DNA from: Verrucomicrobiales bacterium
Lineage (GTDB): Bacteria; Verrucomicrobiota; Verrucomicrobiia; Verrucomicrobiales; DEV007
Assembly (NCBI GenBank): GCA_016795385.1
Contig: JAEUHI010000062.1
Span: forward strand, 62,001 to 126,000
Length of the DNA: 64,000 nt
Direction of reading: 5' to 3'
Of the stretch, positions 34,087 through 42,971 are shown one piece after another. The position numbers and the translations under genes were made by a program. The notes below the pieces were generated by a model. That model worked only from the letters and a program-made list of their open reading frames with translations. It had not been told where the DNA came from and did not search any database. Numbering within the stretch: position 1 is the first letter of the stretch; each line of letters begins with the position of its first letter.

Positions 34087-35664
34087 TCAAGGAGCTTTCG
34101 CCTTGCCTTTGCCCTTGGCTTTGGGTTTCGGCAGCGGTTTGATCATCGTGATCTCGACGTCATTTTTCAACGCGTCTCCCGGCGTGGTCCGTCCGCGCGC
34201 GATCGCTTCCTCCATCATCGCCTTCATTTTCGCGACGCGGTCGGGATGCTGCCCGACGAGGTTGGTCTTTTCCCCCGGGTCGGTCGCGAGATCGTAGAGC
34301 TGGAATTCCGGCATCCCCGCGGTGTCATCCGCACCCGGCCTCGGGAAACTCCATCCGCCCGAACCCGGACAGAGCAACAGCTTCCACTGCCCGTCGCGGA
34401 TCGCGAAACTGCCGTTGATCGACTGGCTCACGATGCTGCTCCGCGGCCCCGGACCTTCGCCCAGGAGGACCGGCAGGAAACTGAAGCTGTCCTCACCGGC
34501 AGCCGCGGGCAGCGGCTGGCCTAACACATCCGCCATCGTCGCGAGCAGATCGATCTGTCCCACCAACGCATCGGCGACCGAGCCCGCCTTCACCTTTGCC
34601 GGCCAGCGCACGAGGAAGGGAACCCGGTGGCCGCCCTCGTAGACATCGGCCTTGTGACCGCGATAAATGTGGCTGGGGTTATGACCCGCGGCGAGCAGTT
34701 CCTCGAACTTCGCCTGCGGCGAGCAACCGTTGTCCGAAGTGAAAACGAGGAGGGTGTTTTCCGCCACTCCCTGCGCCTCCAGCGCCGCGAGGATCTTGCC
34801 CATGTCGGCATCGACCTGCAGGGTGAAATCCGCGTAGGCATTGATGCCGCTCTTGCCCTGGAACTCCGGCGTCGGCACGATGGGCGTGTGCGGCGAGGCG
34901 AGCGGCACATAGGCGAAGAAGGGCTTGCCCGCCTTCGCGTCGGCGGCGCGTTCGCCAATGTATTCGATGAGCCGCTGGGTGATCCCCGGCTGCACATCGA
35001 CGGCTTCGAACTTCGGACCGGCCGGCCCCGTGCGCAGCCAGGTTTTTTCCGCGGTCGCCTCCTCGGTGGGGAGCCGGTCGCGGATCCAGACGAAGGGGAA
35101 CATGTCGAGCGAGGCACTGATGCCATAGTAGTGGTCGAAGCCGCGGTCGACCGGACCGTTCTGGATCGGCGCGGTGTAATCGACGAGGCTGATGTCCTTG
35201 AAAGGTTTGCCGAAATCGCCCCCGTCATCGGCGACCGCACCACCCTTCAGCGGCCATTCCATCCCGAGGTGCCATTTGCCGATGCAGGCGGTGTGGTAAC
35301 CCTGCTCGCGGAGGTAGCTCGCCAGCGTCGTGCGCCCTTCGGAAATCAAAGGCAGCGAAAAGCCTCCGAGGACACCGCTCTGGAGTTTCGTCCGCCAGTG
35401 ATAGCGGCCGGTCAGGAGCGAGTATCGCGTCGGCGTGCAGACGCCTGACGAGGTGTGGCCGTCGGTGAAGCGCATCCCCTCGGCCGCGATGCGGTCGATG
35501 TGTGGGGTCGGGATCTTCGAGTCGGGATTGTTGCAGCTGACGTCGCCATAGCCGAGGTCGTCGGCGAGGATGACGATGACGTTGGGCTTGTCGGCGGCAT
35601 TGACGGATGCGGCGAAGAAACCACAGAGGGCACTGAGGAAGACGGAGAGAAGGCGGGGATTCAT
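34087..35664 (-). CDS. Exported arylsulfatase (Cys-type) with basic C-terminal tail
   Basis: This 525-residue sulfatase has a signal peptide (cleavage near Ala23-Ala24) and the formylglycine site C76-TPTR in GVCTPTRYSLLTGR. The metal-binding start NVIVILADDLGYGD and the block TLLVFTSDNGCSP are family landmarks. It should hydrolyse sulfate esters outside the cytoplasm after Cys76 is oxidised by a maturase not in this window. The C-terminus is a Lys/Ala/Gly/Pro tail (PLPKPKAKGKGKAKAP), which may help binding to acidic polymer or the cell surface. It is the leftmost of four leftward sulfatase genes; the first two are separated by a repeat-containing spacer. Confidence 0.95.
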   Translation of the reverse strand: MNPRLLSVFLSALCGFFAASVNAADKPNVIVILADDLGYGDVSCNNPDSKIPTPHIDRIAAEGMRFTDGHTSSGVCTPTRYSLLTGRYHWRTKLQSGVLGGFSLPLISEGRTTLASYLREQGYHTACIGKWHLGMEWPLKGGAVADDGGDFGKPFKDISLVDYTAPIQNGPVDRGFDHYYGISASLDMFPFVWIRDRLPTEEATAEKTWLRTGPAGPKFEAVDVQPGITQRLIEYIGERAADAKAGKPFFAYVPLASPHTPIVPTPEFQGKSGINAYADFTLQVDADMGKILAALEAQGVAENTLLVFTSDNGCSPQAKFEELLAAGHNPSHIYRGHKADVYEGGHRVPFLVRWPAKVKAGSVADALVGQIDLLATMADVLGQPLPAAAGEDSFSFLPVLLGEGPGPRSSIVSQSINGSFAIRDGQWKLLLCPGSGGWSFPRPGADDTAGMPEFQLYDLATDPGEKTNLVGQHPDRVAKMKAMMEEAIARGRTTPGDALKNDVEITMIKPLPKPKAKGKGKAKAP

Positions 35665-35715
35665 GATACGGGGATGTCTGAAGAGACTCTCATCAAATCG
35701 CGATTCGAACGCTGA

Positions 35716-35876
35716 CTCATTTGCGGAAATTCGCGGAAATTCGTGTCCATTTGCGTCGAAATCTTTCTGACGAATCCGCGGTCATCTGCGGGAGCGAAGC
35801 GTCTCTGCGTTCATCTGCGTTTTTGATTCTTTTGAACGCGGATGGTCGCGGATTTCCGCAGATGTTCGCAGATGAG
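35716..35876. repeat. Pair of related 41-bp elements in inverted orientation between sulfatase genes
   Basis: The segment 35716-35756 and the reverse complement of 35836-35876 are alike at about 30 of 41 positions and share GCGGAAAT and a CTCAT start. Further CATCTGCG-like motifs lie between. The arrangement resembles REP/BIME-type intergenic elements and could form a long hairpin in RNA, perhaps ending transcription from the upstream sulfatase gene at 35901-37409. Confidence 0.65.
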
Positions 35877-35900
35877 AATTCTTTGAATACGGCCATCCGT

Positions 35901-37409
35901 TCAGGGTTTGTACAAATTCGGTGCCCACATCGGGCCTTCGCTGACGGGAGGCGTCACGCCATCAGCGGGAAAGGTCTGCTTGGCGGCCTCCTGCAGGGTC
36001 TTGCTCAGCTCGGCGACGGTGGCGGCGTGTTCGGGCTTTTTGGCAAGGTTCACGAGCTCGCCGGGGTCGTTCTCGTGGTCGTAGAGTTCCGCGCCCTGGC
36101 TGCCTTCATCCCATTCCGTGTAGCGCCAGCGATCGGTGCGCAGGCTGTAGCCGAAGAAACGTTTCCCACCCGCGCCTTTTGCCGCGCCGCCCTTCGGTTT
36201 CCCGATGTTACCGCGCACGACCTGGGTCAGCGCCCAGCCGCGGCCTTTTGCCGAAGGATCGGCCAACATCGGCACGAGGGACTGGCCCTGCAGATTCTCC
36301 GGAGCCTTCACTCCGGCCAGTTCCGTCAGGGTGGGATAAAGATCGACCTGGCTGACGGGCTCGTTCACGACCCCGCCCTTCGTCTTGCCCGGGGCGACGA
36401 TCAGCAGCGGCACGCGGGCGCTGCCTTCGAAGAGACTCTGTTTCTGATAGAGCCCGTGCTCCCCCATGTGGTAACCGTGATCGCTCGTGAAAACGATGAT
36501 GGTGTTCTCCGCGAGGCCGAGCCGGTCGAGGGCCGCGACAACCCGTCCCACCTGGGTATCGAGGAAGCTGATGCTCGCATAGTAGGCCTGCGCCGCCTGG
36601 CGATGAAGTTCGTCGGTGAGTTGGTCCTGCTCCTTCTTGTAGCTGCCGAGCGCGGCGGCAGGCACGTCTTCCGGATTATCGGTGACTTTCTGATAAGGGC
36701 GCATCGCCTCCGTCGGGTAGTAATCGAAATAGGGCTTCTCCGGCGCGACGTAGGGCGTGTGGGGACGATAAAATCCGACCGCGAGGAAGAAGGGGCGGTC
36801 TTTCTCCTTCGCGCAACGCTCGAGCACCCATTCCGCGTCCTTCGCCAACATCGCGTCGGTGTGAAACTCGTCGCTCTTCGGCGAGGCATACCAGCTCAGC
36901 GTGCCGCCGTACTGACCGGGCGTCAGCGTCACGATGGGGCCCTCATCGGTGCGATCGACACCCGCGGGATTGAGTTCCAGCTCCCACGAGCCCGGATCAT
37001 CGTGGCCGTTCGTCCCGATCGAATTGGGCACGTTGTAATGATAGAGTTTCCCGATCCGTCCCGCGAAATAGCCGTCGAGCCGGAAGGCCTGCGGCAGACT
37101 CAGGTGCGAGGGGATCGTCTGGCGGAAGATGAGTGAGTTTGTCAGGATGCCCGTGCTGTTCGGATACAGTCCCGTCAGCATCGAGTTCCGGCTCGGGCCG
37201 CAGAGCGGGAAGGAGCAGTAGGCTTTCTCGAATTTCACCCCGCGGGCCGCCAGCGCGTCGATGTGCGGCGTCTTCGCCTTCTCGTCGCCGTAGCAACCGA
37301 GGTAATTGTTGAGATCGTCGGAGATCAGGAACAGCACGTTCGGCTTTTCCGCGGCCTGAGTGAGGCCGGTGAAGAGAACGAACGCGAGAGTGAAGAGGGT
37401 TCGATGCAT
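35901..37409 (-). CDS. Exported sulfatase, iduronate-2-sulfatase-like (Cys-type)
   Basis: The 502-residue protein has a signal peptide (MHRTLFTLAFVLFTGLTQA) and the sulfatase site C70-GPSR in SFPLCGPSRNSMLTG. The sequence PLCGPSR and the block HGYHMGEHGLYQKQSLFEGSARVPL are typical of iduronate-2-sulfatase-like enzymes (sulfatase family S1_7 in common schemes). ATG 37409 is chosen because it starts the signal peptide; the frame is open further upstream. Maturation of Cys70 to formylglycine is needed. Substrate is probably a sulfated uronic-acid polysaccharide, by inference. Its promoter region abuts the VapB promoter. Confidence 0.95.
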   Translation of the reverse strand: MHRTLFTLAFVLFTGLTQAAEKPNVLFLISDDLNNYLGCYGDEKAKTPHIDALAARGVKFEKAYCSFPLCGPSRNSMLTGLYPNSTGILTNSLIFRQTIPSHLSLPQAFRLDGYFAGRIGKLYHYNVPNSIGTNGHDDPGSWELELNPAGVDRTDEGPIVTLTPGQYGGTLSWYASPKSDEFHTDAMLAKDAEWVLERCAKEKDRPFFLAVGFYRPHTPYVAPEKPYFDYYPTEAMRPYQKVTDNPEDVPAAALGSYKKEQDQLTDELHRQAAQAYYASISFLDTQVGRVVAALDRLGLAENTIIVFTSDHGYHMGEHGLYQKQSLFEGSARVPLLIVAPGKTKGGVVNEPVSQVDLYPTLTELAGVKAPENLQGQSLVPMLADPSAKGRGWALTQVVRGNIGKPKGGAAKGAGGKRFFGYSLRTDRWRYTEWDEGSQGAELYDHENDPGELVNLAKKPEHAATVAELSKTLQEAAKQTFPADGVTPPVSEGPMWAPNLYKP

Positions 37410-37515
37410 GGGTGAAGGGGGTTGGGGCGGACCTGAAGGATAGAGCGGATTGAAACTCCATGGGAAGAATAGAGTTTCGGGACAGGGTCGCTGCCGTCCT
37501 ACCTTCTCGTCGTCG

Positions 37516-37548
37516 TTGACACTTCCATCATTTGGCATCATGATGCCA
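37516..37548 (+). promoter_or_regulatory. VapBC promoter with overlapping palindromic operator
   Basis: TTGACA at 37516-37521 and CATGAT at 37539-37544 are 17 bases apart. The perfect palindrome TGGCATCATGATGCCA at 37533-37548 covers the -10 element and ends two bases before the vapB ATG. Transcription would start at about 37551, on the start codon, so the message may be leaderless. The site is ideally placed for autorepression by VapB. Confidence 0.6.
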
Positions 37549-37550
37549 TC

Positions 37551-37802
37551 ATGAGGACGACGATCAACATCAGTGATGGCATCCTAAGTGAGCTGCGCGA
37601 GATCGCCCGGAAACGACGGCGTCCCTTTCGCGAGATCGTGGAGGAGACGCTCCAGAAGGGCCTCGGTGCCACCGCGCCTTCAATGGAGAGCAAGCCGGTG
37701 CGCATCAAGACGCACCGGGTGGGTGTCAAGCCAGCCTATCAGGGACTCAGCTTGAATCAGCTCTATGATCAGATCGAGGCGGAGGATGCCGGGAAGCGAT
37801 GA
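37551..37802 (+). CDS. vapB: VapB-type antitoxin (ribbon-helix-helix)
   Basis: The 83-residue protein opens with a MRTTINISDGILSELREIAR ribbon-helix-helix, followed by a charged C-terminal part (NQLYDQIEAEDAGKR) of the kind that wraps a toxin. It overlaps the PIN toxin gene by four bases (ATGA). It should neutralise the toxin and bind the palindrome in its own promoter. No ribosome site is visible, in agreement with a leaderless message. Confidence 0.9.
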   Translation: MRTTINISDGILSELREIARKRRRPFREIVEETLQKGLGATAPSMESKPVRIKTHRVGVKPAYQGLSLNQLYDQIEAEDAGKR

Positions 37803-38227
37803 TCATTCCCGACGCGAACCTCCTGATCTACGCCCACGATGAAGCGTCTCCATGGCATGAACGGGCGCGCACATGGTGGGAGGGAACGCTCTACGGTGGC
37901 GAGCCCGTGGGCATCGCCTGGGTGGTCGTGCTGGCCGTTACCCGCCTGCTGACGCATCCCATTATCTGCGAAAATCCGCTCACCCCGGCGCAGGTCCGTG
38001 CCATGGTGGGAGATTGGATGAGCTACCCGCACGTCCGCCTCATCCATCTTTCGGAGAACGCGCTGGACCGATTTTTCGACTTGCTGGAGGAGGCCGGCAC
38101 GGGCGGGAACCTTTCCACCGATGCCTTGATCGCGCTGCACGCGCTGGAGCACTCTGCGACGATCTACAGCAATGATCGCGACTTCGACCGTTTCGCGGGC
38201 GTAAAGCGAGTGAATCCCCTCGCATGA
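37799..38227 (+). CDS. vapC: VapC-type PIN-domain ribonuclease toxin
   Basis: The 142-residue PIN protein begins MIIPDANLLIYAHD, with the first catalytic Asp at residue 5, and ends with STDALIALHALEHSATIYSNDRDFDRF, which carries the other acidic residues. The middle (GIAWVVVLAVTRLLTHPIICENPL) matches the VapC subgroup with that phrase instead of the usual Glu-containing helix. It likely cleaves RNA when freed from VapB. The pair sits between two sulfatase genes, which suggests mobility or addiction-type insertion. Confidence 0.92.
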   Translation: MIIPDANLLIYAHDEASPWHERARTWWEGTLYGGEPVGIAWVVVLAVTRLLTHPIICENPLTPAQVRAMVGDWMSYPHVRLIHLSENALDRFFDLLEEAGTGGNLSTDALIALHALEHSATIYSNDRDFDRFAGVKRVNPLA

Positions 38228-38279
38228 ACCCGGTCGTTGCGACGATCTCGAGCCAGTTTCGCGGTCCGGAGTCGAAAAA

Positions 38280-39704
38280 TCATTTCGCCTTTCCCGCGGC
38301 CTTCCAGCGAGGCTCCCATTCCGGCAACGGGGTCCGGGCCGCCTTGAGAAATTCGCCGATCTTGGTGGCAATGTCAGGATGCCGGGCTGCCACATCATTC
38401 TCCTCGGCCACATCGTTCTGCTGATCGTACAACTTCACCGGCGCGTCAGGCCCGCCCTGGCGGATGCCTTTCCAGCGGCCCTGATACAGCGCGGCCTGCT
38501 TGAAGCCGCCCTCGTGAAACTCCCAATAGAGGAACTCGTGCTCCTTCTGTTGGTCCGGCTTGCCGGTGAGGAGCGGGACGAGGCTGATGCCGTCGAGATT
38601 CGCGGGTGTCTCCGCCTTCGCCAGTTCGGTTGCGGTGGGGAACCAGTCGGGGAAGTAACCGGTGTGGTCCGAGACCGCGGGCTTCACCGTGCCGGGCCAC
38701 CAAGCGAGAAAGGGCACGCGGATGCCACCATCGGTGAGGCTGCGCTTGATCCCGGTGTAGGGTCCGTTCGGATCGAAGCGATCGAGGTTGTGTTTGCTCT
38801 CGTTGTGCGGCCCGTTGTCGCTCGTGAAAATGACGAGGGTGTTTTCAGCGAGGCCGAGCAATTCGAGCTGGTCCAGCATCCGGCCGACGTAGCCATCCAT
38901 CCGCGTGATCATCGCGGCCTGCCCCTTGTCCTGATCGGGCCAGTCCATTTTGGCATAGGGACCGTAATCGGGCACGTGGGCGCCGTCGCCGATCTCCTTG
39001 GCCCGCTCGTTGTTGGCATGAGGAATGACGAGGCTCCAGTAGAGGAAGAAGGGTTTGTCCTGGTTTTTCGAAACAAACTTGAGGGCCTCGTCGGTGAGGA
39101 GGTCGTCCGAGAACAGGATGGGGTCCTCCGAATAGCCGCCGCCATGCTCGCCGACGGGAGTGATGTAGTTCGGCAAGGCGACCTTGGCTTCGTTCCGCCA
39201 GAGGTAGTCGGGAAAATGGTTGTGGGCGTGGTGTTGGTTGAGGTAGCCGAAGAATTCATCAAAGCCCTGCTTGAGCGGCAGGCCCGTCTCGGCCGCACCG
39301 ACATCCCCGAGCCCCCACTTGCCGATGAGGGCGGTGCGGTAGCCGGCCTTTTGCAGCGCCGCGGCCACCGTCACATCACCCGTCTTCAGGGCCTGGGCGG
39401 CGGGGTTGTCCTTCCCGGCGTTGCCACGGACACGGGTGCGGCCGTGGTGCTGGCCGGTCATGAGCACGCTGCGCGAGGGGGCACAGACGGTGGCACCGGC
39501 ATAGAAATGGGTGAAACGCATCCCCTCCGCGGCCATGCGATCGAGGCGCGGGGTTTTGATGACCTTTTGTCCGTAGCTGCCGAGATCGCCCCAGCCGAGA
39601 TCGTCGGCCATGATCCAGATGAGATTGGGACGGGTGTCGGCGGCCCGGGCTTCACCACCGAGGATACCGAGCGACACGGAGAGGAGAAAAAGGAGGCGAT
39701 TCAT
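38280..39704 (-). CDS. Exported arylsulfatase (Cys-type)
   Basis: This 474-residue sulfatase carries a signal peptide (MNRLLFLLSVSLGILGGEARA), the site C74-APSR in ATVCAPSRSVLMTGQ, the start motif IWIMADDLGWGD and the catalytic block FTSDNGPHNESKHNL. It is a normal-length arylsulfatase A-like enzyme. It lies nine bases downstream of the next leftward sulfatase gene and may share its transcript. The short C-terminal end AAGKAK is basic. Active only after formylglycine formation. Substrate unknown. Confidence 0.95.
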   Translation of the reverse strand: MNRLLFLLSVSLGILGGEARAADTRPNLIWIMADDLGWGDLGSYGQKVIKTPRLDRMAAEGMRFTHFYAGATVCAPSRSVLMTGQHHGRTRVRGNAGKDNPAAQALKTGDVTVAAALQKAGYRTALIGKWGLGDVGAAETGLPLKQGFDEFFGYLNQHHAHNHFPDYLWRNEAKVALPNYITPVGEHGGGYSEDPILFSDDLLTDEALKFVSKNQDKPFFLYWSLVIPHANNERAKEIGDGAHVPDYGPYAKMDWPDQDKGQAAMITRMDGYVGRMLDQLELLGLAENTLVIFTSDNGPHNESKHNLDRFDPNGPYTGIKRSLTDGGIRVPFLAWWPGTVKPAVSDHTGYFPDWFPTATELAKAETPANLDGISLVPLLTGKPDQQKEHEFLYWEFHEGGFKQAALYQGRWKGIRQGGPDAPVKLYDQQNDVAEENDVAARHPDIATKIGEFLKAARTPLPEWEPRWKAAGKAK

Positions 39705-39713
39705 GAATTCAGG

Positions 39714-41060
39714 TTAGGGTTTTTGCCAGGGTGTGGAGCCGCCGCGCTGGATGTGGCGCGAGAGGGCGGTGGAGAGTTCGTTGAAAATCTTCGGCGCCTT
39801 CGCCGCGACGTTGGTGGTTTCGCGAGGGTCGTTTTTCAGGTGGTAAAGTTCAAGCGGGCTGTAGGGATCGTTCTGCAGCAGCTTCCACTCGCCGCGAATG
39901 AGGGCGTGGTAGTCCTTGCCGCCGTAGGCTTTGCCGCCCTCGCGGCGGACGAAATAGAGCTCGCGCCCCTCCGGCATGGGCTTGCCTTCGAGCAAAGGCA
40001 CGAGGCTGACGGCGTCGAGCTGCTCCGGGGCGCCGGACTTCGCTCCGGCGAGTTCGAGAAAGGTGGGAACCAGATCGAAATTCAATCCCGCGTAGTCGCT
40101 CTTCGATCCCGCGGCGATCTTCGCGGGCCAGCGCATCAGGAAAGGCACGCGCAGGCCGCCATCGTAGTGGCTCTGCTTGCCGTCGCGCCAGGGGTCGTTG
40201 TTTTGTCCGTGCGGCAGCGAACCGCCGTTGTCGGCACTGAAGACGACGACGGTGTTTTCCGTGAGACCCAGTTCATCGAGCGAAGTGAGGACGCGCCCGA
40301 TGCCGTGGTCGAGATGTTCGACGAAGGCGACGTTGGCGGCACGTTTTTCGTCCAGATCAGGATGGCGCTCTTTCACCTTCGCGAGCCATTCCGCGGGTGG
40401 CTCGATCGGAAAGTGCGGGGCGTTGTAAGCGAGATAGAGGTAGAAGGGCTGGTCGGGTTTCGCGGCGCGCTCTTTCAGGTAGGCGATGGACCAGTCGGTG
40501 AAGAGATCGGTGGCGTGACCTTCGGCTTCGATGACCTCGTCGTTGCGCCGGAGGTAGTTGTTCCCGTGGCGCAGGTGGGTCGTGTAGCTGTCCATCATGT
40601 CGCCGAGGAAGCCGTGGAAGAAGTCGAAGCCGCGTTCGTTCGGGGTGTTCGGGGATTCGAGACCGAGATGCCATTTCCCGATGATGCCGGTGTGGTATCC
40701 GGCCTCGCCCAGTTCGTCGGCGATCGTGGGGACCCCGGGCGCGAACCAGCCCCACGAATTTTCCGGCTGGGTACGGATCACGCCAGGCACCCCGACGCGG
40801 TCGGGATAACGTCCCGTGAGGAGCGCGGCACGCGAGGGTGAGCAGACGGTGCAGTTCGCCCGCATCGCCGTGAAGACCATGCCTTCCTCCCCGATCCGGT
40901 CGATGTTCGGTGTCTGCACGTCCTTGGCCCCGTAGGTGGAGACGTCGCCGTAGCCGTGATCGTCGGTGAAGATGACGAGAAAATTCGGTGCGGCGGCGCG
41001 GACTTCGCCGCAAAGGGCGACAAGCGCGGAGAGGACCAGGAACTGAAAACGGATTCGCAT
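39714..41060 (-). CDS. Exported arylsulfatase (Cys-type)
   Basis: The 448-residue protein has a short signal peptide (FLVLSALVALCGEVRA) and the site C73-SPSR in TVCSPSRAALLTGRYPDR. FVIFTDDHGYGDVS-like start and VVFSADNGGSLPHGQNNDPW mark the metal site. ATG 41060 is preferred to an upstream ATG because it puts the signal peptide at the N-terminus. It runs into the adjacent sulfatase gene, making a two-gene transcription unit. Substrate unknown; Cys73 must be converted to formylglycine. Confidence 0.94.
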   Translation of the reverse strand: MRIRFQFLVLSALVALCGEVRAAAPNFLVIFTDDHGYGDVSTYGAKDVQTPNIDRIGEEGMVFTAMRANCTVCSPSRAALLTGRYPDRVGVPGVIRTQPENSWGWFAPGVPTIADELGEAGYHTGIIGKWHLGLESPNTPNERGFDFFHGFLGDMMDSYTTHLRHGNNYLRRNDEVIEAEGHATDLFTDWSIAYLKERAAKPDQPFYLYLAYNAPHFPIEPPAEWLAKVKERHPDLDEKRAANVAFVEHLDHGIGRVLTSLDELGLTENTVVVFSADNGGSLPHGQNNDPWRDGKQSHYDGGLRVPFLMRWPAKIAAGSKSDYAGLNFDLVPTFLELAGAKSGAPEQLDAVSLVPLLEGKPMPEGRELYFVRREGGKAYGGKDYHALIRGEWKLLQNDPYSPLELYHLKNDPRETTNVAAKAPKIFNELSTALSRHIQRGGSTPWQKP

Positions 41061-41114
41061 CAGTCCCACGCTACGAAACCCCACCCGGGTCGGTCAAGAG
41101 ACGCGATCGGCGGA

Positions 41115-41762
41115 TCAGGTGTCCACATAAGCTACCGGTTTCCTCACCGTGTAGGGCAGCCGCAGGTCCGACTCATCCCACGAATCGACCACCTCAACAC
41201 GGGTGCCATGGGTGACATGCTCGAAAAGAATTGGGGCGACCTGCTGGGGCAGGCGGATGCATCCCGCCGAGGCCGGGTAGCCGGGCACGTCACCCACATG
41301 CATGCCGACGGTGGTGTGACCGAGCCGCATCCAGTAGGGCATGAACACATGATAAAGGGTCGAGACTTTCCCGGAGGCGACTTTTTCAGTGATCTGATAG
41401 GATCCCCGTGGGGTGTGTTTTCCGCGCCGCGCCGACGAGATCGCCGTGTCGATCGCCACGAGATCGTCGATGACGAGGAAAGCCCGTTGCCGACCGATGT
41501 CGACGATGACCTTTCGCCTTTTTCCATCGGCTGACTTCAGAAGAGCCTCATTGATGTAGGCGTCGCCGTGGGCGTCGCGGTAGTGCGAGCGGTGGACCGG
41601 GCGTGGCTTGGGTTTTTCGACCTCTGCCGGAGCGTTCTTCGCCTTCTTCTTCGCCTTGAGCTTGTCGAAGAGTCCGGCCTCGGCGGTGGGGCCGATGGTA
41701 ACGAAGATCGCCATCGCGAAGAGAAGCGGCCTGGAGACGGATGAAGGAAGAATCGATCTCAT
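41115..41762 (-). CDS. L,D-transpeptidase (YkuD domain)
   Basis: The 215-residue protein has an N-terminal signal-like hydrophobic segment (residues 11-27), a lysine-rich linker (LKAKKKAKNAPAEVEKPKPRP) and a YkuD catalytic domain with His155 and the SAGC168IR170 motif. It probably cross-links peptidoglycan or attaches proteins to it in the periplasm. The frame is open far upstream, but ATG 41762 starts the signal peptide. It is divergent from the exported oxidoreductase gene at 41955. Confidence 0.93.
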   Translation of the reverse strand: MRSILPSSVSRPLLFAMAIFVTIGPTAEAGLFDKLKAKKKAKNAPAEVEKPKPRPVHRSHYRDAHGDAYINEALLKSADGKRRKVIVDIGRQRAFLVIDDLVAIDTAISSARRGKHTPRGSYQITEKVASGKVSTLYHVFMPYWMRLGHTTVGMHVGDVPGYPASAGCIRLPQQVAPILFEHVTHGTRVEVVDSWDESDLRLPYTVRKPVAYVDT

Positions 41763-41954
41763 GTCTTGCGCGAAGTTCCCGACGACGGATTGCGGCAGCG
41801 CCGAAGGATAGATCGGTAGTCGCCTCCTTTCATCCGGATTTTGAGGAAAGGTGAATGGGCATCGGGAAAAGCATCGGTTCACGCGAATCCACCCGTCCTC
41901 CGGCGTCATCGCGGCATCGCCAAGTCCTCCCGCTCCGGGATAGGATCGAGACCG

Positions 41955-42962
41955 ATGAAATCCGCTCCGCTCGCTCTTCTCCTCACCTTGGCCGCCGGTT
42001 CCGCCACCCTCGCCCAGGAGTCCGCCCCTCCCCTGCTCCGCGCGGGCATCGTCGGACTCGACACTTCCCACGTCCCGGCTTTCACCAAACTCTTCAACGA
42101 TCCGAAGGCAGACGGCGATCTCGCGGGCATCAAGGTCGTGGCGGGCTATCCGGGCGGCACCGACATGCCGGCGAGCAAGGACCGTGTCGCGAAGTTCACC
42201 GAGCAGGTCAAGGGCATGGGCGTCGAGATTGTCGAGACGATCCCGCAATTGCTCGAGAAGGTCGACGTGGTTCTGCTCGAGAGCGTCGACGGCCGCATCC
42301 ACCTCGAGGAGGCGAAGCAGATCTTCCCCTCCGGAAAGCCGGTCTTCATCGACAAACCGCTCGGCGGCAACCTGCCCGAGTCCATCGCCATCTTCGAACT
42401 CGCGAAGAAACACAAGGTCCCCGTCTTCTCGAGCTCGTCGACCCGCTTCGGCGTCGGACTCTCGGCGGTCGAAGGCAACGCGGAACTCGGCGACCTCCTC
42501 GGCGCGACGACCTGGGGACCCTGCTCCTACCAACCCGGCACACCCGATCTTTTCTTCTACGCGATCCACGGAGTCGAGGCCCTCTACACGATCATGGGCA
42601 CCGGCTGCGAAACGGTCTCGCGGGTGAAAGGCCCGGTGCATGACCAGGTCACCGGCACTTGGAGTGGCGGCCGTCTCGGCGTCTACCGCGGCATCGTCAA
42701 GGGCAAGGCCGATTTCGGCGCCACCGTCTATGGCAGCAAGAGCATCCTCCAGATCGCCGAGTCGCCGAACTACGGGCACCTTTGCCGGGCCATCGGCAAA
42801 TTTTTCCGCACAGGTGTCGCCCCCGTCAGCGAGGAAGAGACGCTCGAACTGCTCACCTTCATGGAAGCCGCCGACGAGAGCGTGCGCCAGGGAGGGAAGG
42901 CCGTCGCCCTCAGCGAGGTCTTCGCGAAAGCGAAGGAAGAAGCGGCGAAGTTGATCGACTAA
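41955..42962 (+). CDS. Exported Gfo/Idh/MocA-type oxidoreductase, divergent N-terminus
   Basis: The 335-residue protein has a signal peptide ending near QESAPP and a Rossmann start AGIVGLDTSHVPAF, where the usual GxGxxG becomes GxxGLDTS; this variant recurs in PVC genomes. KPVFIDKPLGGNLPE replaces the EKP block of the family with DKP. The C-terminal domain has the beta-sheet pattern of the family. It likely oxidises or isomerises sugars outside the cytoplasm, possibly with a tightly bound cofactor. It begins a three-gene cluster with a sialidase-like protein and a second oxidoreductase. Confidence 0.85.
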   Translation: MKSAPLALLLTLAAGSATLAQESAPPLLRAGIVGLDTSHVPAFTKLFNDPKADGDLAGIKVVAGYPGGTDMPASKDRVAKFTEQVKGMGVEIVETIPQLLEKVDVVLLESVDGRIHLEEAKQIFPSGKPVFIDKPLGGNLPESIAIFELAKKHKVPVFSSSSTRFGVGLSAVEGNAELGDLLGATTWGPCSYQPGTPDLFFYAIHGVEALYTIMGTGCETVSRVKGPVHDQVTGTWSGGRLGVYRGIVKGKADFGATVYGSKSILQIAESPNYGHLCRAIGKFFRTGVAPVSEEETLELLTFMEAADESVRQGGKAVALSEVFAKAKEEAAKLID

Positions 42963-42971
42963 TCATTCGTC

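Noticed and set aside
38379..40841. Long 820-codon open frame on the plus strand
   Set aside because: It runs antisense through two sulfatase genes with signal peptides and catalytic motifs; its predicted protein is a low-complexity Val/Gly/Glu/Arg mixture typical of a high-GC shadow frame.
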